The notes: generated by a model not told the origin, from the sequence alone. Shown: positions 18,322 through 27,821, counted from the first letter of the stretch. The stretch is DNA of 64,000 nucleotides from Microscillaceae bacterium (GCA_011390205.1 JAABSX010000012.1:1-64000), one strand, 5' to 3'. Program-made: numbers and translations.

Positions 18322-18768
18322 TTATTTCCAGATATCTTTTATGATATATTCAGGTTTGCCAAGAAACCATCTGATGGCTTCTTGCGTATCCGCAAAGTAG
18401 TTTATGGAGAGGTCTTGTTCGCTCGCTCTTGTTTTTTCTTCTACCTCTTCGCCTAGCTGCTCCACGGAGATATTCGCAATGATTTCTTTGGGCATAACAT
18501 ACCCAATTTTCTGCACACCCAATTCAAATATCTTGGGTATGATGTGTGCCGTAATCCAGTCTTGTATGTCAGGGGTAACAGGGGCAAGCAAATTAGTAAG
18601 ATTAATCAGCAGGTAAGTAGGCTTGTGCAGCTCTATACTCCTTACAATGTCCCATTGAGCTTCCTTGATGTCTTCTGCTTCAATCGATGCTGAGGCCTCA
18701 CTGACCAAGGCATTGAGGCAGGATAGCGTTTGATTAAAATGAATTTTTTGAAATTTTTTTACATCCAT
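18322..18768 (-). CDS. STAS/SpoIIAA-like protein (paralogue of 44847-45272)
   Basis: 148-residue soluble protein with alternating beta and alpha segments: a hydrophobic strand TYLLINLTNLL, helix DIQDWITAHIIPKIFELG, strand KIGYVM and a C-terminal FADTQEAIRWFLG. The same layout recurs in the protein at 44847-45272, including the W-x(2)-H helix and the EAIRW end. This resembles the SpoIIAA/STAS-like fold used in partner-switch signalling, but the phospho-acceptor Ser is not obvious, so the role is inferred. The TPR gene upstream ends 28 bases before its start. Confidence 0.5.
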   Translation of the reverse strand: MDVKKFQKIHFNQTLSCLNALVSEASASIEAEDIKEAQWDIVRSIELHKPTYLLINLTNLLAPVTPDIQDWITAHIIPKIFELGVQKIGYVMPKEIIANISVEQLGEEVEEKTRASEQDLSINYFADTQEAIRWFLGKPEYIIKDIWK

Positions 18769-18796
18769 TGTTATTGTGTACTTGTATGTTTAAAAA

Positions 18797-20260
18797 TCAG
18801 TCTTCTTCAAAGTAAGTATCAAAAAGCAGTGTTGCTTCCTCACTTCCTTGGCTCTTTGCATAGTAAAGAGGGTCAAGGGCTTCTTGGATTTTTCCCTCTC
18901 TCAAGAAAAGAGCCGCATAGAGCGTAACTACTTCTAGGTTATTTTGGTTATTTTCTATAGAAGTAATTGTGTATTTTAGTGCTTTTTCAAAGTCTTTATC
19001 TTCATAAGCAATGAGTGCAATGTAGTAAGGTATATCAGCACTTTGGGCAAATTTACTCATTCCTTCGTTTAGGGTCTGATTTCTCATCTCTAAATCATCT
19101 AAACTACTGTATATTTTTGCGAGTGCACAGTAGTCATCTTCTTGTGCGAGATGTTTTATTTTTTTAACCAGCACTTCCTTTGCTTTGTCCATTTTATTTC
19201 GGCTGATATGCACAAATGCCAAATTGTTGTAGTATTCCATTTTATCAGGATTTGCTTGGATACTTTCCTCAAACATTTGGGCGGCTTTGTCAAATTTCTT
19301 TTCTAAGAACTCTACAAATCCGAGGGCATTGTAGAGGAAGCTGTTATCTCCTTTACGTGTTTTGAGTAATTTTTCATAAAACTTTCTGATTTCTACCAGA
19401 CGAGGATATTTGTTGGACTGTGTCGTAAATTCTTTGAGCAGATCTTCACTACTTGAGTCTAAGTTCATGAGGATAGCCATATTTTGGTAAAAAATCTCTA
19501 GCAGTTCCGAAGAGAAAAGCAGGGTCTCTAGGGGCTGTGTTTGGTGTATTTGGAAGGCTTGTTTGGTGTGTAAGTTATCTATTTTGAGTTTAAAAAAATC
19601 TTCTGGTGTGAGTTTGTTCATTTGCTCAAATAAATCTGTGAATAACCGCATCATGTGTGCATAGATGTTTTGTTGGTCTCTTTTGATTGCTTCATCAAAA
19701 AACTCCTTGGCAACAGGGTATTCAGCACCCTGCATAAACAAATAGCCTAAGGATGTCCAAGTTTTTGCACTGTCGGGCATTAGTTCATTGGCTTCGGCGG
19801 CGTGTAAGTGAGCCGTTTCCACATCTCCTAAGAAGAGATAAATCTCTGAGAGTTGAAAATTAGCCTCTCCAGCTTGTTCTTTTTGTTTGATAACCTGCTT
19901 TAGCAATTCTATTCTTTCTTTTGCATAAGTTTTAATCTTTGCGGTATCTAGGGGGAAGGCCTTCTTCATTGTTTCGTGGTAGTGAAGCTGTAGAGTGATG
20001 TCTTGAGGATTTACTTGGAGTTTTTTTTCAGCTTCTTCAAACTCTTTTCTGAGCGTTTGTTCATTTTTGAGGGGCACTCCTTTGAGGTCATTTTCATTGA
20101 ATCCAAAGTTAAATACAGTCTTGCTGGGGGCAGGCAGGCTGTCCACAAATGCATCTATCTCACTGGAGACTATTTCTTTTTTGAGGCTAAAGGTTTGTGC
20201 CTGAAGGGGGTTTTTTGCAACTAGTAAAACCACGAAGAGGTAAAGCATCTGTTTTTTCAT
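18797..20260 (-). CDS. Exported TPR-repeat protein
   Basis: 487 residues with a signal peptide (MKKQMLYLFVVLLVAKNPLQAQ). The body is helical, with clear tetratricopeptide units: NFQLSEIYLFLGDVETAHLHA, TWTSLGYLFMQGAEYPVAKEFF, YNALGFVEFLEKKFDKAAQMFE and YYNNLAFVHISRNKMDKAKEVL. TPR proteins act as periplasmic scaffolds; no partner can be named. It probably leads a two-gene operon with the STAS-like gene, an odd pairing of an exported scaffold with a cytoplasmic-looking protein. Confidence 0.8.
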   Translation of the reverse strand: MKKQMLYLFVVLLVAKNPLQAQTFSLKKEIVSSEIDAFVDSLPAPSKTVFNFGFNENDLKGVPLKNEQTLRKEFEEAEKKLQVNPQDITLQLHYHETMKKAFPLDTAKIKTYAKERIELLKQVIKQKEQAGEANFQLSEIYLFLGDVETAHLHAAEANELMPDSAKTWTSLGYLFMQGAEYPVAKEFFDEAIKRDQQNIYAHMMRLFTDLFEQMNKLTPEDFFKLKIDNLHTKQAFQIHQTQPLETLLFSSELLEIFYQNMAILMNLDSSSEDLLKEFTTQSNKYPRLVEIRKFYEKLLKTRKGDNSFLYNALGFVEFLEKKFDKAAQMFEESIQANPDKMEYYNNLAFVHISRNKMDKAKEVLVKKIKHLAQEDDYCALAKIYSSLDDLEMRNQTLNEGMSKFAQSADIPYYIALIAYEDKDFEKALKYTITSIENNQNNLEVVTLYAALFLREGKIQEALDPLYYAKSQGSEEATLLFDTYFEED

Positions 20261-20454
20261 ACTTCTGGGAGGGTTTTTAAAATTGTTTTGTATGTCTTTT
20301 ATCAGACTAGATTTACGTTAAAGAAGGCAAAAGTGTTGGCTCAGGTCAAAGGTTTAGTTTTGTGGTGGTTTCCTATGCAAGGCAGGGAGGTGTTGTCAAT
20401 TTGCTTTTGCTTTAGTCCAAGTGTTTTTTTGGCCAAGCTTTGTAGAATTTTTTA

Positions 20455-20486
20455 CCCCTCGTGCAAGTAGAGGCTTGCACAAGGGG
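20455..20486. repeat. Strong GC-rich hairpin without a T-run
   Basis: 13-base arms (CCCCTCGTGCAAG and CTTGCACAAGGGG) pair at 12 of 13 positions around a 6-base loop. It lies 16 bases past the phytase stop on the minus strand. Neither strand has a T-run right after the stem, so it is not a classic intrinsic terminator; it may protect the 3' end of the phytase mRNA. Confidence 0.6.
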
Positions 20487-20502
20487 GATAACATTGGTTT
20501 AA

Positions 20503-21639
20503 TTACTTTTCTGTTTTTTCCCCATTCGGAGCTATTTTCAAATCCTCGCCTGCGATGTCTTCCCATTTGTAAAAATGAAAAGTCTTGTTGTCAGACATAG
20601 CTACAAATAATCCATTCTTGAAAGTATCATTAAAAGCCACGTTGCTCACTTCTGAGCCATCACTTTTATTGGCAGAAACTTTGATGATTTTTATCAAATC
20701 GTGCTGATGTGGATTGTCTTTGCTGCCCTCTCTTGGGAAGATATGAAATTGATTTACCTCCTGATCTGATACCAAGATATAGCCTGTGCCATCTTTTATG
20801 GTATAAATTGAGATGCCCTCGTTGTCTCTTGTGAAGCCTTCTGTGCCAAAAAGAGCTAGTTCTTCATTACCTTTTTCGGGTTCGGCATAATATTTACGAA
20901 TGCCTACAGTTTCATCAGAATAATATACATAGCCCAAGGCATCATCTATGGCGATGGCTTCTATTTCTTTTTTGCCACTAAACTTTCCAAATTTGCGTAC
21001 TAGATTGGCTTTTACGTTTCCTGAGCCATCATCTGAGAGTTCGTATTGCCAGAGGTAAGTGCCATCAGTAGGCCCATTTTTACGCCCTGCAATCGCATAT
21101 ATTTTTTCATTTTTTGGATTTTTGTAAAGAGAAATCCCCATCAAATCTCTGAATTCATTGCCTGTTTCGCCTACAAAGATTTCAATACCTCCGCCGTCTA
21201 TTTCTTTCATATCAGGTAGGCTAAAGATACGCAATTTGTGCGTAAACCTTTCGGAAGCTACGGCAATGTCTGTTTTTTTGCCATTCAAGACCAAGCCATA
21301 TTCTATGTCCACGTTGTTGGGGCGTTTTAATCCGCTGATTACTTTGATGATTTTGCCTTGCAAATCATATACATATAAAGCCCCGTCCTTGTCTTTGTCT
21401 GTGCCTACGATGAGGCTTTTGCTAGGGTCTGTGGGGTGTATCCAGATGGCGGGGTCGTCAGTGTCGTGTTGGGCGGTATCAGTGATATAGACAGGCTTCA
21501 GCACTTCAGTATCTTGTGCTGTGGCAGTGCTGTCTTTATTTATTTGTGTACCACTGATTTCTTGGGTTTTGTTGCTGAGGTTTTTACTACAGGCAGCCAA
21601 TGAGCCTATCATTAAGAGTATAAAAATTTGATTTTTCAT
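20503..21639 (-). CDS. Beta-propeller phytase lipoprotein
   Basis: 378-residue lipoprotein (MKNQIFILLMIGSLAACS, lipobox LAAC). The mature part is the six-bladed 3-phytase propeller: DTDDPAIWIHPTDPSKSLIVGTDKD, GLKRPNNVDIEYG, a middle EIEAIAIDDALGYVYYSDE block and NEGISIYTI, all rich in the acidic residues that bind Ca2+ and phytate. It would release phosphate from phytate outside the cytoplasm. It lies downstream of a large TonB receptor on the same strand, a recurrent pairing in Proteobacteria and Bacteroidota, but an intrinsic terminator separates them. Confidence 0.9.
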   Translation of the reverse strand: MKNQIFILLMIGSLAACSKNLSNKTQEISGTQINKDSTATAQDTEVLKPVYITDTAQHDTDDPAIWIHPTDPSKSLIVGTDKDKDGALYVYDLQGKIIKVISGLKRPNNVDIEYGLVLNGKKTDIAVASERFTHKLRIFSLPDMKEIDGGGIEIFVGETGNEFRDLMGISLYKNPKNEKIYAIAGRKNGPTDGTYLWQYELSDDGSGNVKANLVRKFGKFSGKKEIEAIAIDDALGYVYYSDETVGIRKYYAEPEKGNEELALFGTEGFTRDNEGISIYTIKDGTGYILVSDQEVNQFHIFPREGSKDNPHQHDLIKIIKVSANKSDGSEVSNVAFNDTFKNGLFVAMSDNKTFHFYKWEDIAGEDLKIAPNGEKTEK

Positions 21640-21683
21640 TGTTTGTTAGAGATTAAGTGATGAATTAATGAATTAAAGATTGT

Positions 21684-21714
21684 AAAAAAAGCCCTATTTA
21701 TGCAACAGGGCTTT
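21684..21714 (-). terminator. Terminator after the TonB receptor gene
   Basis: On the minus strand an 8-base-pair stem (AAAGCCCT with AGGGCTTT) with an 11-base loop runs into four more T residues. It lies between the receptor stop (21810) and the phytase start (21639), so phytase expression needs read-through or its own promoter. Confidence 0.75.
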
Positions 21715-21809
21715 CAGGATTTCATAAATTAGTAAATGTGATTTTTAGAAATTTGCTTACACTTTGGCAAGATGTTCCACTTTTTGGAAAAGAGGAACAT
21801 CTTATTGCC

Positions 21810-24629
21810 CTATTGCTTGAACAAGTCGAATTTCAAACCGAAGTTAAAGCGTACATTGTAAAACTCTTCTTGCTGTGTGCGTTCTCTGATGCCTTGGTAA
21901 AAGCGCAAAGGCTGATTGGTAAGGTTATTTATCTCAGCAAATATACGGAATTGCTTGGTGAAAGCATAAGAAGCATTTACATCAAGGAAGGTCTGGCGGT
22001 CATAGTATTCATCGGCAAAGCTACTTCCTGCGATGGCGTTGATGTAATCACTGGCATAGTTTAGTGAAACACGTGCCACCAGCTTTTCAGTTTCGAAGGA
22101 GAGGGAAGCATTGAACATGTGCTTGGCAGTACCAGGCAATCTCAAATCATCATTTTCACGTCCTTCTACTCCTGTGGTGCTTGACTCTGTGAAGGTATAA
22201 TTCAGATAAATACCCAAGCCTTTCAAAGCACCAGGTAAGAAATCAAACTGACGCTGGACGGATGTCTCAAAGCCAAATACACTGGCTACACCACCGTTTT
22301 CAGGTCTTTGAAAAAGTGTAACCAATCCGAAATCGGGGTCTGTAAAGTTTTGCTGTGAGCGTGTGTAAATAAAATTGCTGAGGTCTTTGTAGAAAACACC
22401 TCCAGAGACAATCCCTACAGATTTGAAATAATTTTCAAACATCAAATCAAAGTTCATGGCTGTAGTAGGTCTCAGCTCAGGGTTGCCACGCACAAGTTCT
22501 TCATCATCAGGGCTGAATGCTGCAAAAGGCACTAAGTCAAAATAATTAGGTCTAGCAAGGGTATTTGTCCAAGCGAAACGCAAGATGCTATTTTCAGAAA
22601 TATCATACTTGAGGTGTACTCCAGGCATAATGTTCAAATAACTATCCTTCACTACGGGAGTTCTGGTAGCAATTTCATTGTCAATATCATACTCAAAGCC
22701 TTGGTATTCAAGGTTTGTGTTTTCAAGTCTTACCCCGAATACAGCCGCTAATTTGTCGCTGAACTGATAATCTGCCATCACATAGCCCCCTGTGATCATC
22801 TCCTTAGCATTGTAGTTGCTAGTGATGTATTCCTCGAGTAGGTCTTGCTTTTCAAATAAACCTTCATTGCCAAAATTAAGATTTCCTAAAAACTCACGTG
22901 TTACAAAACGACCAGGGGCGTACTGTGGACCGTTCAGAAAGGTACGTTCGTTTTGTATGCTAAAAGGAAGGCTACCCAAGTCATTGCCATTGGGTGATAA
23001 ATCTTGTAATGGCTCATAAGCATCATAAGAGTTAGTACGCTCCTTGTTTTTATTACGCAAACGCCCTCCAAATTTCAATACTCCTTTGTTTTGTGTAATA
23101 GGCAAGGTAAAGTCTAGGCGTGCGTTGAAGTCTTCTTCGAAGGTAGTGTTATTTTCCTCAAAAATTTCATTCAGCCCAATGCTTGCTTCATCATTGGGGT
23201 TTGCGAAAGTTACCAAGCTATTGAAAGGATCTCTGATATCTACTTGCACTGTAGCATTGCCTCTGTGTGTGATATAGCGTTCGTTAGGGCGGTCTTCGGA
23301 AGCACGTGCATAGGTAGTGTTCCAAGTCATTTTTAGTTTATTGAAGAGGTGATTTCCTGAGAGGGTAAAGTTCATCAGGCGTTGGTCTTCTAAGCGGCGT
23401 AGCTGCACACGGTCATTGTTTATGCCTCCTTTAGTCTGGATAGATGCACGTCCTCTTAATTGGTAGAGGTTGTTTTCTATCTCGCTGAAACGTGAAGTCG
23501 GGGTTACATTTCCTTCGTTATCAACATCACGATCTAGTCTGTCTATGCGCAAGCGGTATCTATTTTCCCAGTCGTCACGCCAGTTGTACATACCATTAAA
23601 AGTAATGCTGTGATTGGCATTGATGTCATAATCTAGAGCAAGAGAGATACTGCGGCGAATACGCTGCACATCATACTTACGTAGCTCAAAGCGGTCAATC
23701 ACCACAGGATAATCAGGGTTCGTCGTTTGTACCCAGCGTGCTTCATAGTTGTCAGAGCCAAAGTTGTGGTTGTTGTAAGAAGCAGAAAGGATGACGCCTA
23801 GTTTGTTATTAAAAACTCTATCACCAACTATCAATGCACCTGTCCAGATAGGTTTTTCGGAAAGGAAGTTATAGCCCGAAGCTAAAGTACTTGAGATACG
23901 CAACCCGTCAGGAGCTTTTCGAGTAACAAGGTTTACAGAGCCTCCAATGGCATCAGCATCCATATTTGGCAGCACGGCTTTGTTTACCTCAATGGTCTGA
24001 ATCATATCAGCAGGGATTAAATCCATCTGTAGGCGGCGGTTGTCCCCTTCGGCAGAAGGCATACGCTCGCCATTGATTTGTACAGAGTTTAGCTCAGGTG
24101 ATAGACCACGGATGATAATATCACGGGCTTCGCCTTGGTCATTTTGCATTGTGATACCAGGGATACGCTTCATAGCATCACCGATGTTGGCATCAGGGAA
24201 GCGTCCGATTTGGTCGGCAGCCACGATGTTGGTAACATTGATGTTGGTGCGCTGTTGGTTCAAGGCTTTTGCTTGCCCTTTAAGGCGGTCTCCAAGTACT
24301 AGGATTTCCTCGCCAATCATTACGCCGGGCTTAAGCTCATAACGGAGTGTAGTGGTCTGCCCTTCGGTAACCGTAATTTCTTCCTTGATTTGATTATAGC
24401 CAATAAAAGAAACTTGAAGTGTCTGTGTGCCTGTGGCTACACTGAAAAACGTAAAATCTCCATTTACATCAGAAGCCACTCCTAAGCCAATCGATTGTAT
24501 GATTACACTTGCACCAGGAAGCCCCAATCCATTTTCATCCACAATACGACCTTTGACACTGCCCGTCTGGGCAAATGCCATTGTGCCAAGACTTATGCTC
24601 ACAAATAATAGTAATAATCTCTTCAACAT
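21810..24629 (-). CDS. TonB-dependent outer membrane receptor (phytase-associated type)
   Basis: 939 residues. A signal peptide (to AFAQ, about residue 20) precedes a carboxypeptidase-regulatory-like Ig domain (GSVKGRIVDENGLGLPGASV, about 24-105). The plug domain follows with AADQIGRFPDANIGDAMKRIPG and IIIRGLSPELNSVQINGERMP. The 22-strand barrel fills the rest and ends in the aromatic-terminated NVRFNFGLKFDLFKQ. It belongs to the group called TonB-dependent receptors with the 'RFPDANxxDAL' plug signature, found beside phytases and other hydrolases. It presumably imports a phytate-derived or other phosphorylated ligand; the neighbouring phytase suggests this, nothing proves it. Confidence 0.92.
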   Translation of the reverse strand: MLKRLLLLFVSISLGTMAFAQTGSVKGRIVDENGLGLPGASVIIQSIGLGVASDVNGDFTFFSVATGTQTLQVSFIGYNQIKEEITVTEGQTTTLRYELKPGVMIGEEILVLGDRLKGQAKALNQQRTNINVTNIVAADQIGRFPDANIGDAMKRIPGITMQNDQGEARDIIIRGLSPELNSVQINGERMPSAEGDNRRLQMDLIPADMIQTIEVNKAVLPNMDADAIGGSVNLVTRKAPDGLRISSTLASGYNFLSEKPIWTGALIVGDRVFNNKLGVILSASYNNHNFGSDNYEARWVQTTNPDYPVVIDRFELRKYDVQRIRRSISLALDYDINANHSITFNGMYNWRDDWENRYRLRIDRLDRDVDNEGNVTPTSRFSEIENNLYQLRGRASIQTKGGINNDRVQLRRLEDQRLMNFTLSGNHLFNKLKMTWNTTYARASEDRPNERYITHRGNATVQVDIRDPFNSLVTFANPNDEASIGLNEIFEENNTTFEEDFNARLDFTLPITQNKGVLKFGGRLRNKNKERTNSYDAYEPLQDLSPNGNDLGSLPFSIQNERTFLNGPQYAPGRFVTREFLGNLNFGNEGLFEKQDLLEEYITSNYNAKEMITGGYVMADYQFSDKLAAVFGVRLENTNLEYQGFEYDIDNEIATRTPVVKDSYLNIMPGVHLKYDISENSILRFAWTNTLARPNYFDLVPFAAFSPDDEELVRGNPELRPTTAMNFDLMFENYFKSVGIVSGGVFYKDLSNFIYTRSQQNFTDPDFGLVTLFQRPENGGVASVFGFETSVQRQFDFLPGALKGLGIYLNYTFTESSTTGVEGRENDDLRLPGTAKHMFNASLSFETEKLVARVSLNYASDYINAIAGSSFADEYYDRQTFLDVNASYAFTKQFRIFAEINNLTNQPLRFYQGIRERTQQEEFYNVRFNFGLKFDLFKQ

Positions 24630-24662
24630 ATAAATTATTTTTAATTATAAATAAATAATATG

Positions 24663-24693
24663 CAAGGTTAGCAACAGATAAAGTCTTATTCAA
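24663..24693 (-). promoter_or_regulatory. Promoter of the TonB receptor gene
   Basis: On the minus strand TTG (24693-24691), 20-base spacer, TAACCTTG (24670-24663), a one-mismatch match to TAnnTTTG. It lies 34 bases before the receptor start. Confidence 0.6.
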
Positions 24694-24897
24694 GAGAATG
24701 TAAGAAGCATGATTATTAATTAATCTGATGCCGATAACTGTAACATTTCAGTAATCTTAAATGAAGATTGGCTTAATGTATAGCCTTCTGCCCACAAAAG
24801 TAGCAAGTCTGATGTGAGTCTAAGACTAGACCATGTGTGCGTTTTTTAGAAGTTGAGTGAATACATAAAAGCGAGCATAGCAAGTCTTTATGGGCAT

Positions 24898-24957
24898 AAA
24901 AAAACGCCTTTGCCAGTCTCCCAGACAGCAAGCTGAAGGGGAAAACCAGCAAAGGCG
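24898..24957 (-). terminator. Terminator of the GAF-domain gene, with a long loop
   Basis: Minus-strand stem CGCCTTTGC / GCAAAGGCG (9 base pairs) with a 35-base loop, followed by seven T residues. It lies about 30 bases past the GAF gene stop. The loop can form a smaller GTCT/AGAC stem of its own. Confidence 0.7.
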
Positions 24958-24986
24958 AACTTACCAATACACTCAATCTTGATAGC

Positions 24987-26015
24987 CTATATTTTTACAT
25001 CAATAGAAAAACCTTTGTTTAGATTGTCAGGGATATTGATAGAAGCTCCTAACATCTTGGCATATTTAGCAGCTTCTTGCATATATACAGAGTCTGTGAT
25101 GGTTTTAAAACTTAGGTTGTTTTCTTTGACAATATGCACCCACTGCATCACATATAAATTTTTGATATTGATGATGATATTTCTTGCTTCTTTATGAAAA
25201 GTTATTTGAATCATATTATCTACTTGGGCATTGTTTTGTAACAGCAATAGATTGTAGATTAACAACTCAAATGTAGATTTATCGATTTTAAGTTTTAGAG
25301 AGTCTTGTTGATAGAGTATTTTGTTTTTGTTTTTAACAAATTCACTTAAAACACTGCTCTTGGCAAAGGCAAGGCTCGTCTTTATATCAAATTCAGATTC
25401 TTGAGTAAGACTAGATTCTCCTCCCTTGCTCACTGAGTTTACTGTCTTTTCTTTTTCTTTTATCAGCGTTTTTAGTTCACTGTTGATTAATAAGGTTTCA
25501 TTGATTTGTAGATTAAGTGCTTTGTTCTTTTTCCTTAGTTCTATCAAAGTAACCACATTATTAGACAAAACTTTCAAGAGTTCCTTGTCTTCTTCTGACA
25601 GTTCACGGGGTTTGCTATCAATGGCACACAAAGTCCCGATATTAAAACCATCTTCTGTTTTGAGTTGTGAACCTGCATAAAATTGGATGTTTGGACCAGA
25701 TGTAACCAACGGGTTGTCAAAAAAACGTTCGTCTTCAAGTGTATTATTGACTACAAATACATCTTCATAATTGATGGCATGTGCACAAAAAGACACATCT
25801 CTTGAGGTTTCTGAGGCTTCTAGCCCTACACGAGATTTAAACCATTGCCTGTCATTATCTACCAGACTTATCAGGCAGATAGGTACATCTAAGATTTTGG
25901 CAGCAATTCTTGTGATATTATCATACTCTTGCTCTGAAAGGGTATCAATAATATCAAATTCATTGAGTGCTGCCTGACGCAGTTCTTCATTTTGTGGAAT
26001 TTTTGGAGTAATCAT
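24987..26015 (-). CDS. GAF-domain protein with degenerate histidine-kinase-like C-terminus
   Basis: 342 residues, soluble. A GAF domain spans about 25-160 and has the signature CLISLVDNDRQWFKSRVGL, VSFCAHAI, GFNIGTLCAIDSKPRELSEE. A coiled coil (about 160-200) links it to residues 225-342, whose layout KIDKSTFELLIYNLLLLQNNA, ITFHKEARNIIINIKN, AAKYAKMLGASINI mirrors the N-box, a central strand and the last helix of an HATPase domain, but the ATP-binding G boxes and the Asn/Asp of the N-box are lost. It is likely a signalling protein with a pseudo-kinase tail. It stands alone between two terminators. Confidence 0.75.
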   Translation of the reverse strand: MITPKIPQNEELRQAALNEFDIIDTLSEQEYDNITRIAAKILDVPICLISLVDNDRQWFKSRVGLEASETSRDVSFCAHAINYEDVFVVNNTLEDERFFDNPLVTSGPNIQFYAGSQLKTEDGFNIGTLCAIDSKPRELSEEDKELLKVLSNNVVTLIELRKKNKALNLQINETLLINSELKTLIKEKEKTVNSVSKGGESSLTQESEFDIKTSLAFAKSSVLSEFVKNKNKILYQQDSLKLKIDKSTFELLIYNLLLLQNNAQVDNMIQITFHKEARNIIINIKNLYVMQWVHIVKENNLSFKTITDSVYMQEAAKYAKMLGASINIPDNLNKGFSIDVKI

Positions 26016-26445
26016 AAGTTTGATAGTTTTAGATTCAGAAACGATGTTTTTTAAGGTGTCTTTTGGTCATAAAATTGGAGAAAAACTGTATCATCATCAG
26101 GACAATCATAATACATAACGGTGGGACTTATTATCTCAATAGATAAATTAATTGGCAAAAAATGAGAATGATAATAAGTAGTCTTTTTGAAGAAATCAAG
26201 ATAGAATCAGTATTCAAACTGATTCTGACTGTAAAATTAAGTGATTATTGTAGCAATTCCAAATAGTCATTTGTTTTATAGGTGAGCTACCATCTTGCTT
26301 TATGCTGTTAGAGAAAGACCAGCTAAATTTATTCTATCAAGGGCAGTTATTTGGTCTTTGGGAAGGGAGGGGTACGATAAAACTGCCAATTTAATGTCCA
26401 ATCATCACTTGGCTATTTAAGTAAAAAAGATAGGAGTAAGAATAT
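26016..26445. other. Intergenic stretch upstream of the GAF gene
   Basis: 430 bases without a supported gene. It contains a 9-base perfect inverted repeat (AGAATCAGT / ACTGATTCT, 26203-26226, 6-base loop) with no T-run, possibly an operator. I found no exact promoter match. Confidence 0.4.
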
Positions 26446-26481
26446 AAAAAAAGCCATTTCTAAGAGTTTAGAAATGGCTTT
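26446..26481 (-). terminator. Terminator of nqrF
   Basis: Minus-strand 13-base-pair stem (AAAGCCATTTCTA with TAGAAATGGCTTT), short loop, T-run of seven. It lies 27 bases after the nqrF stop. Confidence 0.85.
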
Positions 26482-26507
26482 GAGATAATTTGTGTCAAAT
26501 GAGCAGC

Positions 26508-27821
26508 TTATCCTCCAAAATCATCAAATCTGATGTTTTCATCGGGAACGCCCATTTCGTCTAGCATTTTCAAGACAGCAGCATTCATCAAAGGAGGGCC
26601 ACAGAGGTAGTACTCTATCTCTTCGGGCTCAGGGTGCTTGTCTAAGTATTGTTTTTGGAGTATTTCGTGGATGAAGCCAATGTAGCCTTCTCCTTTGTCA
26701 TCATTGATGTCTTCTTTGACCTTCCAGTTATCTACCTCTTCTGCCATTTTCTTATCAGAAAGTGCGATGTGGTATTTGAAGTTAGGGAAGTCTTTCTCTA
26801 TATCACGGAAATCTTTGGTGTAGAATAGCTCACGTCTTGAGCGGCCTCCATACCAATAAGATACTTTACGGTCTGTTTTTTCAGTATGGAATAAATGGAA
26901 GATGTGTGAGCGAAGAGGCGCCATTCCTGCACCACCACCGATATAAATCATCTCACGTTGTGTAGGATTGATGTGAAACTCTCCGTAAGGGCCAGAGATG
27001 GTTACCTTATCACCAGGTACACAAGAGAAAACGTAAGAAGAGCAGACTCCAGGGTTTACGCTCATCCATTTGTTATTGGCTCTATCCCAAGGCGGCGTAG
27101 CGATACGGATATTGAGCATAACGATGTTTCCCTCTGCGGGGTGGTTTGCCATTGAGTAAGCTCTGAACTGAGGTTCAGGGTTTTTCATTTTTAGTTCCCA
27201 TAGATTGAAATTATCCCAGTCTTCTTTGAATTTTTCGGGACCATCAGGGTCGTTAGGGCGAGGGGCAATGTCAAACTTTTTAAAATCTACTTCTATTACA
27301 GGCACATCTATTTGAATATATCCACCTGACTCAAAGTGAAGGGATTCTCCTTCGGGAAGTTTTACCACAAATTCTTTGATAAAAGTAGCTACATTGTAGT
27401 TAGAGACCACTTCGCAATCCCATTTTTTAATACCAAAGATTTCTTCGGGGATACGGATGTGCAAATCTTGCTTTACTTTTACTTGGCAAGCTAGGCGTAC
27501 ATTGTCTTTGCGCTCTTGCCGGCTAAGATGCCCTACTTCTGTAGGAAGTACATCCCCAGCACCATCTTCTACGATACATTTGCACATAGCACAAGTGCCA
27601 CCACCACCACAAGCTGAGGGCAAAAACATACTCTCTTGAGCAAGTGTGGTAAGCAAGGTAGAGCCTGCTGCCACTACACGTGGATTTGCTTCATCTCCAT
27701 TGATGATGATTTTAACTGGACCACTCTGCACCAATTTAGATTGGGCAAAAAGCAGCAAAGCAACCAATAATACGATTACTGCTGTAAAGGCTATTATGCC
27801 AGATATTAGGGTAAGTTCCAT
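26508..27821 (-). CDS. nqrF: Na+-translocating NADH:quinone reductase subunit F
   Basis: 437-residue membrane-anchored flavoprotein, the NADH-oxidising entry subunit of Na+-NQR. One transmembrane helix (residues 3-27) is followed by a 2Fe-2S ferredoxin domain with Cys71, Cys77, Cys80 and Cys112. The FAD domain has RAYSMAN and GPYGEF; the NADH domain has [18 protein letters not shown], and the family's terminal RFDDFGG is intact. In most genomes nqrF ends an nqrABCDEF operon. Here the neighbours are unrelated, with a terminator downstream and about 225 bases without a gene upstream, so the other subunits must be encoded elsewhere. Confidence 0.94.
   Translation of the reverse strand: MELTLISGIIAFTAVIVLLVALLLFAQSKLVQSGPVKIIINGDEANPRVVAAGSTLLTTLAQESMFLPSACGGGGTCAMCKCIVEDGAGDVLPTEVGHLSRQERKDNVRLACQVKVKQDLHIRIPEEIFGIKKWDCEVVSNYNVATFIKEFVVKLPEGESLHFESGGYIQIDVPVIEVDFKKFDIAPRPNDPDGPEKFKEDWDNFNLWELKMKNPEPQFRAYSMANHPAEGNIVMLNIRIATPPWDRANNKWMSVNPGVCSSYVFSCVPGDKVTISGPYGEFHINPTQREMIYIGGGAGMAPLRSHIFHLFHTEKTDRKVSYWYGGRSRRELFYTKDFRDIEKDFPNFKYHIALSDKKMAEEVDNWKVKEDINDDKGEGYIGFIHEILQKQYLDKHPEPEEIEYYLCGPPLMNAAVLKMLDEMGVPDENIRFDDFGG

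Noticed and set aside
21738-22064. 108-codon plus-strand frame over the TonB receptor's 3' end
   Set aside because: Antisense to the receptor's C-terminal barrel strands.
24773-24976. 67-codon minus-strand open frame after the GAF gene
   Set aside because: It spans the GAF terminator hairpin and its translation follows the stem sequences.
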